Shown here: positions 1 to 7,621 of the stretch, piece after piece
Layout of the letters: each line of letters begins with the position of its first letter
How positions within the stretch are numbered: position 1 is the first letter of the stretch
Assembly (NCBI RefSeq): GCF_013410405.1
Contig: NZ_JACCFK010000001.1
Coordinates: 4,588,001 to 4,652,000, forward strand
Length of the DNA: 64,000 nt
Direction: 5' to 3'
Source of the DNA: Amycolatopsis endophytica
GTDB taxonomy: Bacteria > Actinomycetota > Actinomycetes > Mycobacteriales > Pseudonocardiaceae
The notes under the pieces: model-generated
The model's database searches: none
The model's input: only the letters and a program-made list of their open reading frames with translations
Told to the model about the DNA's origin: nothing
Position numbers and translations under genes: made by a program

Positions 1-1
1 C

Positions 2-589
2 CTGAACGTGGTCCGCCCGTGGGGGCTGGCGTATCTGCGGATGGTGCCGCTGGCGCGCACGATCCACCGCGCCACCGCCCGGCACGGCGTCGAGGTGCGG
101 CTGTTGCGCAACCGGGTCCGCGGCTGGAACGATCCCGACCTGCACCCGGTGTCGGACGCGCGCTGGGCGCTGGAGCGGATCCACGCCGAGCGCCCCGGAG
201 TGCCGGTGTTCCTCGCCGGGCATTCGATGGGCGGCCGTGTCGCGCTCCGGGTGGCCGACGATCCGCGGGTCCGCGCCGTGCTGGCCCTGGCGCCGTGGAC
301 CCCGCCGGCGGAGCCGGTCGAGCCGGTCGGCGACCGGAAGGTGCTCATCGCGCACGGCACCCGCGACCGCATCACCCCGCCCGGCGAGTCCTTCGCCTAC
401 GCCGAGCGCGCGCAGGCCGTCGCGGAGCGTGTGGTGCGCGTCGAAGTCCGGTCGGAGGGGCACGCGATGCTGCACCGGCCGGGGGTGCGGAACCGGCTGG
501 CACGGGAGTTCGCGCTGGAGGCCGCCGGTGTGGCGCCGCTCACGGCCTGGTCGGCGGGCCCCGACCAGCGGCTTCGCCTGTCCGTGTAG
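2..589 (+). CDS. alpha/beta hydrolase, 5' end cut by window edge
   Basis: Serine hydrolase of the alpha/beta fold; substrate unknown. The nucleophile elbow GHSMGG, an acid loop (GTRDRITPP) and a histidine motif (EGHAMLH) appear in the correct order, so the catalytic triad looks complete. The frame is open back to base 2. A GTG at base 8 could be an internal codon, and the protein is about 193 residues from there, short for the family, so the true start probably lies outside the window. The gene ends about 100 bases before the LCP gene on the same strand. Confidence 0.8.
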   Translation: MNVVRPWGLAYLRMVPLARTIHRATARHGVEVRLLRNRVRGWNDPDLHPVSDARWALERIHAERPGVPVFLAGHSMGGRVALRVADDPRVRAVLALAPWTPPAEPVEPVGDRKVLIAHGTRDRITPPGESFAYAERAQAVAERVVRVEVRSEGHAMLHRPGVRNRLAREFALEAAGVAPLTAWSAGPDQRLRLSV

Positions 590-645
590 TGCCGCGCAAC
601 CCTTTCGGGGTGGTGAACGTCCTCGTTCGAGAGGTTTGCGGTTCA

Positions 646-660
646 CTAGGGACGTCCTAG
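646..660. promoter_or_regulatory. 15-bp palindrome upstream of LCP gene
   Basis: CTAGG and CCTAG arms flank GACGT at 646-660, 28 bases before the GTG of the LCP gene. It could be an operator, or a short hairpin after the hydrolase gene. No T-run follows. Only the symmetry and position support it. Confidence 0.3.
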
Positions 661-688
661 GGCCGGTCGATCGGGGAACGGTGATGGC

Positions 689-1855
689 GTGACGAACCAG
701 GGCGGATACCCACCGCGCGTGCCCCCGCGCGGTCCACGACAGCACCAGCGCGCGCAGATGCTGCCCGTGCCCGGACGCGAGGGCGGCTACCGGCAGCCCC
801 CGCCCCGCAGGCCGGGACCGCCCCCGACCCGCGCCATGCCCGCGGGCCCGCCACGTCAGAACGTGCCGCCGCCCGCCGGGCCGCCGCGCAGGCGCCGCCG
901 CCGGTTCGGGCCCGGCAAGATCCTGCTCACCCTGCTGTCGGTGTTCGTGCTGTTCCTCGCCGGCGTATGGGTGTACCTGGAGTTCTCCATCAACCGGATC
1001 GCCGCGCTGGAGGACTACGAGGGACGCCCCGCCGCGGCGTCGGGCACGAACTGGCTCATCGTCGGCTCGGACAGCCGCGAGGGCCTCACCGCCGAGGACG
1101 AGGAGCGCCTGGTCACCGGAGACGTCGAGGCCGCGGGCGGCGGGCAGCGCACCGACACGATGATGATCGCGCACCTGCCCGACAACGACACCAAGCCGAC
1201 GCTGATCAGCCTGCCGCGCGACTCCCGGGTCGCGATCCCCGGCCACGGCACCAGCAAGATCAACGCTGCGTTCTCGATCGGCGGCGCGCCGCTGCTGGTG
1301 AAGACGGTCGAGCAGGCCACCGGACTGCACATCGACCACTACGCCGAGATCGGGTTCGGCGGGTTCGCCAACATCGTCGACGCGATCGGCGGCGTGCACA
1401 TGTGCGTCGACCAGGAGATGCACGACACGATGACCGGCATCACGATCCCCGCGGGCTGCGGGGACCTGGACGGCGCGCAGGCGCTCGGGTTCGTGCGGAT
1501 GCGGCACAGCGCGGCGACGCCGCGTTCGGACCTCGACCGCGTCGAGAACCAGCGCAAGTTCATCGGCGCGCTGGTCAGCGAGATCTCCAGCCCCGGCACG
1601 CTGCTCAACCCGTTCGACGTGTTCCCGCTGCTGGGCGCCGCTCCGGACGCGCTGACCATGGACGAGGGCGACCACCTGCACAACCTGGTCGGCCTGGCAT
1701 GGGCGATGCGCGGCATCTCCTCGGACGGTGTGCTGTCCACGACGGTGCCGGTCACCTCGGGCTCGGCGGAACACTGGGACAAGACGAAGTCGAAGCAACT
1801 GTTCGACGCCCTCCGGAACGACGCCACCGTTCCGGAAAGCGCCATCATGACCTAG
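689..1855 (+). CDS. LCP (LytR-CpsA-Psr) family cell-wall polymer ligase
   Basis: Membrane-anchored phosphotransferase expected to attach undecaprenyl-linked polymers (arabinogalactan or teichoic-acid type) to peptidoglycan. The 388-residue protein has a Pro/Arg-rich cytoplasmic tail (1-75), one transmembrane helix (about 77-97) and an extracellular LCP domain from about 117. Conserved lipid and metal-binding motifs are visible: SDSR (127-130), RTDTMM (154-159), LPRDSRV (175-181) and KINAAF (190-195). The GTG at 689 is the first usable start; the nearby ATG at 684 is in a frame that stops at once. Transcribed alone. Confidence 0.93.
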   Translation: MTNQGGYPPRVPPRGPRQHQRAQMLPVPGREGGYRQPPPRRPGPPPTRAMPAGPPRQNVPPPAGPPRRRRRRFGPGKILLTLLSVFVLFLAGVWVYLEFSINRIAALEDYEGRPAAASGTNWLIVGSDSREGLTAEDEERLVTGDVEAAGGGQRTDTMMIAHLPDNDTKPTLISLPRDSRVAIPGHGTSKINAAFSIGGAPLLVKTVEQATGLHIDHYAEIGFGGFANIVDAIGGVHMCVDQEMHDTMTGITIPAGCGDLDGAQALGFVRMRHSAATPRSDLDRVENQRKFIGALVSEISSPGTLLNPFDVFPLLGAAPDALTMDEGDHLHNLVGLAWAMRGISSDGVLSTTVPVTSGSAEHWDKTKSKQLFDALRNDATVPESAIMT

Positions 1856-1922
1856 CCCCACCGGTTCCGCGCCCCGGGCGGAAAGTCCTGCGGGCACCGC
1901 CGGGGGCGGCGATGATCGGTGG

Positions 1923-2471
1923 ATGCAGATCCCCGCGGAGAGCCTCTCGGACGGCGTCATCCTGCTGCGGCGGTGGTGGGCCGGCGACGCGGAGGAACTG
2001 CACCGGGTCGTGAACGAGTCGCTGGACCACCTCGCCCCGTGGATGCCGTGGGCCGTGGGCGGCTACTCGGAGCGTGACGCGCGCGAGTTCCTGATGCTGA
2101 CGCGGGAAAGCTGGCTCGCCGCGGAGACGTTCGACTACGCGATCCTCGCACCGGACGGCGCGGTCGCCGGCAGTTGCGGGCTGATGACGCGCACCGGCCG
2201 GGGTGGTCTGGAGATCGGCTACTGGCTGGCCAAGCCGTACACCGGACGGGGATGGGCGACCCGTGCCGCCCGGCTGCTGACCACCGAGGCGTTCCGCGTG
2301 GGCGCGAACCGCGTGGAGATCGTGCACGACACCGCCAACCACCGCAGCGGCGCGATCCCGGCGCGGCTGGGGTTCACGCGTCTCGGCGAGCGTCCGTCGC
2401 AGCTCCCGGGCGGTACCGCGGGCACCGGTCGCGTGGCCGTGTGGCGGCTGACGGCCCGCCACTCCCAGTGA
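1923..2471 (+). CDS. GNAT family N-acetyltransferase (RimJ/RimL-like)
   Basis: Acetyl-CoA-dependent N-acetyltransferase, acceptor unknown. The 182-residue protein opens with a RimJ/RimL-like segment (VILLRRWWAGDAEEL) and has the acetyl-CoA pyrophosphate loop YTGRGWATRA at about 107-116, followed by the typical helix and the C-terminal NHRSGAIPARLGF strand (about 139-151). Start ATG 1923. It sits 67 bases after the LCP gene with no evident functional link. Confidence 0.87.
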   Translation: MQIPAESLSDGVILLRRWWAGDAEELHRVVNESLDHLAPWMPWAVGGYSERDAREFLMLTRESWLAAETFDYAILAPDGAVAGSCGLMTRTGRGGLEIGYWLAKPYTGRGWATRAARLLTTEAFRVGANRVEIVHDTANHRSGAIPARLGFTRLGERPSQLPGGTAGTGRVAVWRLTARHSQ

Positions 2472-2716
2472 GATCGACTGCCGCCGAGCGCTGGTCCGGC
2501 TACGGCCGATCTGTTGACCGCGCCCGGACGCGGTAGCCGAAAAGATCACGAGCAGTGACGACATCTACACTGATCATCACACGTTCGGCCGGTAGACAAG
2601 TCTGTCCGGGCGTGATGGCGTGGCATGACTCCGGGCCGGAACGGTCCCGGAGTGGGCCTGTCGGCTCCCGGACCGGGGCTGACCTGGCCTTCGTCGTTCT
2701 CCGGAAGAGGTGGAGC

Positions 2717-4570
2717 GTGTCGGAACCTGGTCCCGCACCAGGGTTGGCGGACGTGGCCCGGCAATGGGCCGCGCGGTTGGCGGACACGGACGGAGTATCG
2801 CTTCCCCCGGAAGAGCTCGAGCGGATCCTGTTCGACCTCGCCCGCGACGCCGTCGCCGAGATCGAATGGCTCCGTGACGCCGCCATCAGCCGGTTCGCCA
2901 CGCTCTACGGCACAGCGCCCGTCGGCATCGCGATGGCCGACCGCGACGGCACGATCGTCGAGGTCAACAAGCACCTCGCCCAGTTCCTCGGCCAGAAGCC
3001 GGACCGGCTGGCCGGCCGCCGCCTCACCGAGCTGGGCTTCGCCGACCGCGACCGCGCGAAGCTGGCCGGCGGGCTGGAGGAGCTCGCGGAGACCGATCTC
3101 GAGGAGTTCACCGACCGCGTCCAGCTCGCCCACGCCGACGACGCGGGTGTGTGGGCCGAAATCGTTCTGACCCTCATGCCCGGCGACCGGCCCGGCACGC
3201 GCTTCCCGGTGCTGGTGGCCGCCGACGCGAACGAGGTCCACACGCTGCAGGAAGCCCTGCGGCACCAGAGCATCCACGACTCGCTGACCGGCCTGTCCAA
3301 CGCCTCGCGCTTCCATACGCTGCTGGAGAACGCGCTCAGCCCGTTCGCGACCGGCCAGGTCGCGTTGGTCTACCTGGACCTGGACGGGTTCAAGGTCATC
3401 AACGACGGGCTCGGCGCGGGTGTGGGCGACCAGGTGCTGCGCGGCGTCGCCCGCAAGCTCAAGGAGTCCTTCACCGAGCACGACGCGCTCGTGGCGCGGC
3501 TGTCCGGTGACGGGTTCGCCGTCCTGCTGTGCGGTGAACTCACCGCGGCCCAGGTCATCACGCTCGTCGAACGGGCGCTGGAGGACCTCGTCGAACCGAT
3601 CTACATCGGCGAGCACGGCGTCGGCGTGAGCGCCAGCGCCGGGATCGTGGTGCGCGACGTCGGCGAGGGCAGCGTGGAGGACATCCAGCGCGCCGCCGAG
3701 ATCGCGCTGCACCGCGCCAAGGAAGCGGGCAAGGCGCAGTGGATGCTGTTCGACCCGGAGCTGGACGCGCGGGACCGCGCCCGCTACCGGCTCGGCGCGG
3801 AGATCGCCGGTGCGCTGGAGAACGGCCAGTTCGAGCTGATCTACCAGCCGACCGTGAAGCTCGCGAAGCCCGACGAGATCGCGGCGGTCAACGCCGGCCT
3901 GCGCTGGCACCACCCGCGGTTCGGCGACCTTTCCGCCGACGAGTTCTACCCGCTGGCCGACACGACCGGCATGACGATCCCGCTCGGCAAGTGGCTGCTG
4001 ACCGAATCGCTGCGGGCGACCGCGCGCTGGCGCGACCGCTACGGCGACGCGGCGCCCGACGTGTGCATCCGGCTGCCGAACCGGCTCGCGATCGAGCCGG
4101 ATCTGGTGGCGATGGTGAAGGAGGAGCTCGACCGCAACGAGCTGCCCGCCAAGGCGCTGCGGGTGTGCACGGACAGCTCGTCGATCCTCGACCCGCGCGG
4201 CGAGGTGCTCGACTCGCTCACCGTGCTGTCCGATCTCGGCGCGAAGCTGGTGCTGACCGTGCAGGGTTCGTCGGATCTGGAGCTGATCCCGCGGCACGAG
4301 CTGTCGGTGCAGCACGTGATCCTGTCCGGACCGGTCGTCGACGCGCTGGCCGACGACGAGCCGGACGTCGCCGCGCGGCATCTGGACCACCTGGTGGAGC
4401 GGGCGCGTGAGCTGAAGCTGCGGATCGGCGCGGAGGGCGTGCGCAACTCCGGGCAGGCCGACCGGTTGCGCAGGCACGGCGTGATCGCCGCCCGCGGCGC
4501 CTTCGTGGCCGAGACCGCGACCGGTGACGAGGTGGACGAGCTCATCGAACAGCACACCAAGGAGACGTAG
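2717..4570 (+). CDS. PAS-GGDEF-EAL protein with degenerate catalytic motifs
   Basis: Resembles bifunctional cyclic-di-GMP synthase/phosphodiesterases: N-terminal helical region, PAS-like sensor (about residues 60-175), GGDEF-like domain (about 180-340) beginning HDSLTGLSN, then an EAL-like domain (about 360-610). The GGDEF signature reads SGDGF (263-267) and the EAL triplet reads NAG (392-394). The DDFGTGYS-type loop is also missing, although the late GAEG motif remains. Both activities are therefore probably lost and the protein likely acts as an effector or scaffold. GTG 2717 is chosen because GGAAGAGG lies just upstream; the frame is open further back to 2555. The stop overlaps the next start (TAGTG), so it is coupled to the peroxiredoxin gene. 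Confidence 0.9.
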   Translation: MSEPGPAPGLADVARQWAARLADTDGVSLPPEELERILFDLARDAVAEIEWLRDAAISRFATLYGTAPVGIAMADRDGTIVEVNKHLAQFLGQKPDRLAGRRLTELGFADRDRAKLAGGLEELAETDLEEFTDRVQLAHADDAGVWAEIVLTLMPGDRPGTRFPVLVAADANEVHTLQEALRHQSIHDSLTGLSNASRFHTLLENALSPFATGQVALVYLDLDGFKVINDGLGAGVGDQVLRGVARKLKESFTEHDALVARLSGDGFAVLLCGELTAAQVITLVERALEDLVEPIYIGEHGVGVSASAGIVVRDVGEGSVEDIQRAAEIALHRAKEAGKAQWMLFDPELDARDRARYRLGAEIAGALENGQFELIYQPTVKLAKPDEIAAVNAGLRWHHPRFGDLSADEFYPLADTTGMTIPLGKWLLTESLRATARWRDRYGDAAPDVCIRLPNRLAIEPDLVAMVKEELDRNELPAKALRVCTDSSSILDPRGEVLDSLTVLSDLGAKLVLTVQGSSDLELIPRHELSVQHVILSGPVVDALADDEPDVAARHLDHLVERARELKLRIGAEGVRNSGQADRLRRHGVIAARGAFVAETATGDEVDELIEQHTKET

Positions 4571-5025
4571 TGCGCACAGGGGATCTGGCGCCGGACTTCA
4601 CCCTGCCCGACGAGCGCGGCGAATCGCGTACGCTGTCGGACTTCCTGGGCGCCGGACCGGTCGTGCTGTTCTTCTACCCGGCGGCGATGACGGCCGGGTG
4701 CACCGCCGAAAGCTGCCACTTCCGGGACCTGGCGAAGGAGTTCGCGGAGGTCGGGGCGCAGCGGGCCGGGATCAGCCCGGATCCGGTCGCGAAGCAGCGG
4801 GAGTTCGCCGACACGCACGGGTTCGACTACCCGCTCCTGTCCGACGCCGACGGCACGGTCGCGAAGCAGTTCGGGGTGCGCCGCTCGTTCGGGCCGCTGC
4901 TCACGCGACGGCACACGTTCGTCATCGGCACCGACCGGCGCGTGCTGGAAGTGATCAAGAGCGAGCTGCGGATGTCCGTGCACGCCGACAAGGCGCTGGC
5001 GGTGTTGCGGGCGCGCGGCGCGTAG
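4570..5025 (+). CDS. Peroxiredoxin, PrxQ/BCP type
   Basis: Thiol peroxidase reducing peroxides with thioredoxin-type donors in the cytoplasm. In the 151-residue protein the peroxidatic Cys44 (TAGCTAE) and resolving Cys49 are five apart, the intramolecular arrangement of the PrxQ alpha-2 type. The thioredoxin fold is evident (APDFTLPDERGE near the start, FFYPAAMTAGC in the active-site strand and helix). The GTG start shares one base with the stop of the PAS-GGDEF-EAL gene. It converges with the P450 gene 16 bases downstream. Confidence 0.92.
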   Translation: MRTGDLAPDFTLPDERGESRTLSDFLGAGPVVLFFYPAAMTAGCTAESCHFRDLAKEFAEVGAQRAGISPDPVAKQREFADTHGFDYPLLSDADGTVAKQFGVRRSFGPLLTRRHTFVIGTDRRVLEVIKSELRMSVHADKALAVLRARGA

Positions 5026-5034
5026 CCACGCGCC
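5017..5034. terminator. Hairpin between convergent prxQ and P450 genes
   Basis: A perfect 7-bp stem, GGCGCGT and ACGCGCC with a 4-base loop, spans the peroxiredoxin stop codon and sits 8 bases before the end of the opposing P450 gene. There is no U-tract. A bidirectional terminator role is inferred from position. Confidence 0.4.
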
Positions 5035-5041
5035 CGCCGCT

Positions 5042-6484
5042 TCACCACCGCCGCAGCCGCACGGGCAGCCCGTCCACCGGCACCGGCAGTGACACGTAGT
5101 CCCACTTGACGCGGTAGCCCTCGGGCACCGACCAGCGGTAGGCGCGCAGCATTTCGTGCAGCAGCAGCTTCACCTCGTTGTTCCCGAAGTGCATGCCGAT
5201 GCACTTGTGTGCCCCGCCGCCGAACGGCATCCACGCGAAGCGGTGCGATTTGTCCTCCCGGCGCCCCTCGGCGAAACGCTCCGGGTCGAACTCGCGTGGA
5301 TTCGTCCAGTGGTCCGGTGAGTAGTGGTTGGTGTTGGGCGAGACGCTGCACATCGTGCCCGCCGGGATGTGGTGGCCCAGGACCTCGGTGTCCTTCACCG
5401 TCTTGCGGGGCAGTGACGGCACCGGCGCGGTCAGCCGCAGCGCCTCCTTGATCACCAGGTCCAGCGTCGTCAGTGAGTCCAGTGCGTCCAGGTCCGGCGG
5501 GTCGTCGCCCAGTGCCAGGGACTCCGCGCGGGCCCGCTCCTGCCAGCCGGGGTGCTTGGCGAGGTGGTAGGCGACCGCCGAGCTGGTGATCGTGGACGTG
5601 TCGTGCGCGGCCATCATCAGGAAGATCATGTGGTTGACGACGTCGTCATCGGTGAACTCCTCGCCGTCGTCACCGCGCGCGTGGCACAGCGCCGAGAACA
5701 GGTCGGTGCCGTCGCCGCGCCGCTTCTCGGGCAGCTTCTCCGCGAAGTACCGCTCCAGCACACGCCGCCCGTTCAGGCCCGCCGCCCACCGGCCGCCCGG
5801 CACCGGCAGCCGCACGAGCGCCGTCGCCGCGCGCACGGTGCCCACGAACGCCCGGTTGATCGCCTCCGCGTCCACGCCGGGACGCATGTCCATGAAGACC
5901 CGCGTCGCGACGTCCAGCGTGAGCCGTTTGAGCAGCCAGTACAGCCGCGGCCGCTCGCCGGTGCCCCAGCCGCGCACACCGTCACGCAGCACCGGCGCGG
6001 CCTGCCGCAGGTAGCCGGCGAGCCGGTCCCGCGTGAACGCCTCCTGCATGATCCTGCGGTGCAGCAGATGCTCCTCGAAGTCGAGCAGCATCAGCCCGCG
6101 GTGGAAGAACCGCTCGATGAAGAACTGCCAGCCCTCCTGCGAGAACGCCTTGTCCTTGTTGACCAGCGCGGCCTGGGTGGCGTCCGGGCCCGCCAGTACG
6201 ACGATGCGCTGCCCGAACGCCCCCATCCACGACACCGGCCCGTAGCGGTCGAACCGGTGCAGCGCGAAGTCCGGCCCGAACCGCATCGACTCGACGGCGT
6301 GCCCGACGACCGGCGCCCCCGCGTCACCGAGGACGGGTTGCAGCCCGCTGCCCGCGGGCGGGGTGGCGAGCTCCCGCACCGGCCACCGCTGGTCCAGCAG
6401 ACGCCGGTCGACGGCACGGGGGAGGGGGATGGCGGTCAGTGGTGGAACGCGTTCTCGGAACGCCCTGGTGACTGCGCTGGTCAC
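5042..6484 (-). CDS. Cytochrome P450
   Basis: Heme monooxygenase of 480 residues, cytosolic, without a membrane anchor. The I-helix oxygen-activation motif AAHDTST is at 292-298, the K-helix EALR at 347-350, and the heme loop FGGGAHKCIG ends at 430 with Cys428 as the thiolate ligand. The FGGGxHKCIGxxFG style resembles CYP51/CYP120-like families rather than the usual Streptomyces FGxGxHxCxG pattern, so a lipid or isoprenoid substrate is possible but unproven. The GTG start at 6484 has AAGGAGG upstream. No ferredoxin gene is adjacent. Confidence 0.93.
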   Translation of the reverse strand: MTSAVTRAFRERVPPLTAIPLPRAVDRRLLDQRWPVRELATPPAGSGLQPVLGDAGAPVVGHAVESMRFGPDFALHRFDRYGPVSWMGAFGQRIVVLAGPDATQAALVNKDKAFSQEGWQFFIERFFHRGLMLLDFEEHLLHRRIMQEAFTRDRLAGYLRQAAPVLRDGVRGWGTGERPRLYWLLKRLTLDVATRVFMDMRPGVDAEAINRAFVGTVRAATALVRLPVPGGRWAAGLNGRRVLERYFAEKLPEKRRGDGTDLFSALCHARGDDGEEFTDDDVVNHMIFLMMAAHDTSTITSSAVAYHLAKHPGWQERARAESLALGDDPPDLDALDSLTTLDLVIKEALRLTAPVPSLPRKTVKDTEVLGHHIPAGTMCSVSPNTNHYSPDHWTNPREFDPERFAEGRREDKSHRFAWMPFGGGAHKCIGMHFGNNEVKLLLHEMLRAYRWSVPEGYRVKWDYVSLPVPVDGLPVRLRRW

Positions 6485-6553
6485 GATCGCGCCTCCTTGC
6501 GAAAACGTGGCTGATCACCACCGTCCCGCACCACCCCCGTCCCCGGCAAGGGC

Positions 6554-7621
6554 TTAGTCCCAGTCCAGCGAACCGCCCGTCTGGTACTCGGTCACGCGGG
6601 TCTCGAAGAAGTTCTTCTCCTTGCGCAGGTCGATGGCCTCCGACATCCACGGGAACGGGTTCTCGTTCTCGCCGAAGATCGGGGCCAGGCCGATCTGCTG
6701 GGCGCGCCGGTCGGTGATGAAGCGCAAGTACTGCTCGCACAGCGCCGCCGAGAGCCCGAGCATCCCGCGCGGCATCGTGTCGCGGGCGTAGGCGATCTCC
6801 AGTTCGCACGCCTGCGTCAGCATCGAGCGCACCTCGGCCTGGAACTCCGGGGACCACAGGTGCGGGTTCTCGATCTTGATCTGGTTGATGCAGTCGATGC
6901 CGAAGTTCAGGTGGATCGACTCGTCACGCAGGATGTACTGGAACTGCTCGGCGATGCCCACCATCTTGTTGCGCCGCCCCAGCGACAGGATCTGCGCGAA
7001 CCCGGTGTAGAACCACATGCCTTCGAAGATGACGTAGAAGGCGACCAGGTCACGCAGGAAGTCCTGGTCGGCCTGCGCCGTGCCGGTGGCGAAGTCCGGG
7101 TTCTCCAGGTTGCGCGTGTACTGCAACGCCCACGCGTCCTTCTCCGTGATCGACGGGACCTCGCGGTAGGCGTTGAACAGCTCACCCTCGTCCAGGCCGA
7201 GGCTTTCGCAGATGTACTGGAAGGTGTGCGTGTGCACGGCCTCCTCGAACGCCTGCCGCAGCAGGTACTGGCGGCACTCCGGGTTGGTGATCTGCCGGTA
7301 CACCGCCAGCACGAGGTTGTTCGCGACCAGCGATTCGGCCGTGGCGAAGAAGCCGAGGTTGCGCTTGACCATGCGCCGCTCGTCCTCGGTCAGCCCGGAC
7401 GGCGACTTCCACAGCGCGATGTCGGCCTGCATCGCGACCTCGGTCGGCATCCAGTGGTTGGTGCAGCCCGCCAGGTACTTCTCCCACGCCCAGTGGTACT
7501 TGAGCGGCAGCAGCTGGTTGACGTCGGCGCGGGCGTTGATCATCGCCTTGTCGTCGACGCGGACGCGCTGGGCGCCGCGGCTGATGGCGCCCAGCCCGGT
7601 GGTGCCGGTCTCGATGGTCAC
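6554..7621 (-). CDS. nrdB: Ribonucleotide reductase small subunit, class Ic-like
   Basis: Radical-generating subunit that activates NrdA for making deoxyribonucleotides. The 355-residue protein has the six metal ligands as Glu96, Glu127, His130, Glu200, Glu234 and His237. The residue four after His130, where class Ia enzymes have the radical Tyr, is Phe134, and the first ligand is Glu instead of Asp. All spacings equal those of Chlamydia trachomatis R2 shifted by seven. This predicts a Mn(IV)/Fe(III) cofactor (inference). The start is GTG 7621, overlapping the nrdA stop by four bases; the frame is open upstream, but that part lies inside nrdA. Confidence 0.95.
   Translation of the reverse strand: MTIETGTTGLGAISRGAQRVRVDDKAMINARADVNQLLPLKYHWAWEKYLAGCTNHWMPTEVAMQADIALWKSPSGLTEDERRMVKRNLGFFATAESLVANNLVLAVYRQITNPECRQYLLRQAFEEAVHTHTFQYICESLGLDEGELFNAYREVPSITEKDAWALQYTRNLENPDFATGTAQADQDFLRDLVAFYVIFEGMWFYTGFAQILSLGRRNKMVGIAEQFQYILRDESIHLNFGIDCINQIKIENPHLWSPEFQAEVRSMLTQACELEIAYARDTMPRGMLGLSAALCEQYLRFITDRRAQQIGLAPIFGENENPFPWMSEAIDLRKEKNFFETRVTEYQTGGSLDWD

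Noticed and set aside
2555..2716. N-terminal extension of the PAS-GGDEF-EAL protein
   Set aside because: The frame is open, but the good ribosome binding site lies before GTG 2717 and the extension looks non-coding.
2546..4555. Long minus-strand frame opposite the PAS-GGDEF-EAL gene
   Set aside because: Composition is dominated by Arg, Gly and Leu in low-complexity order, with no domain, while the plus strand has clear motifs.
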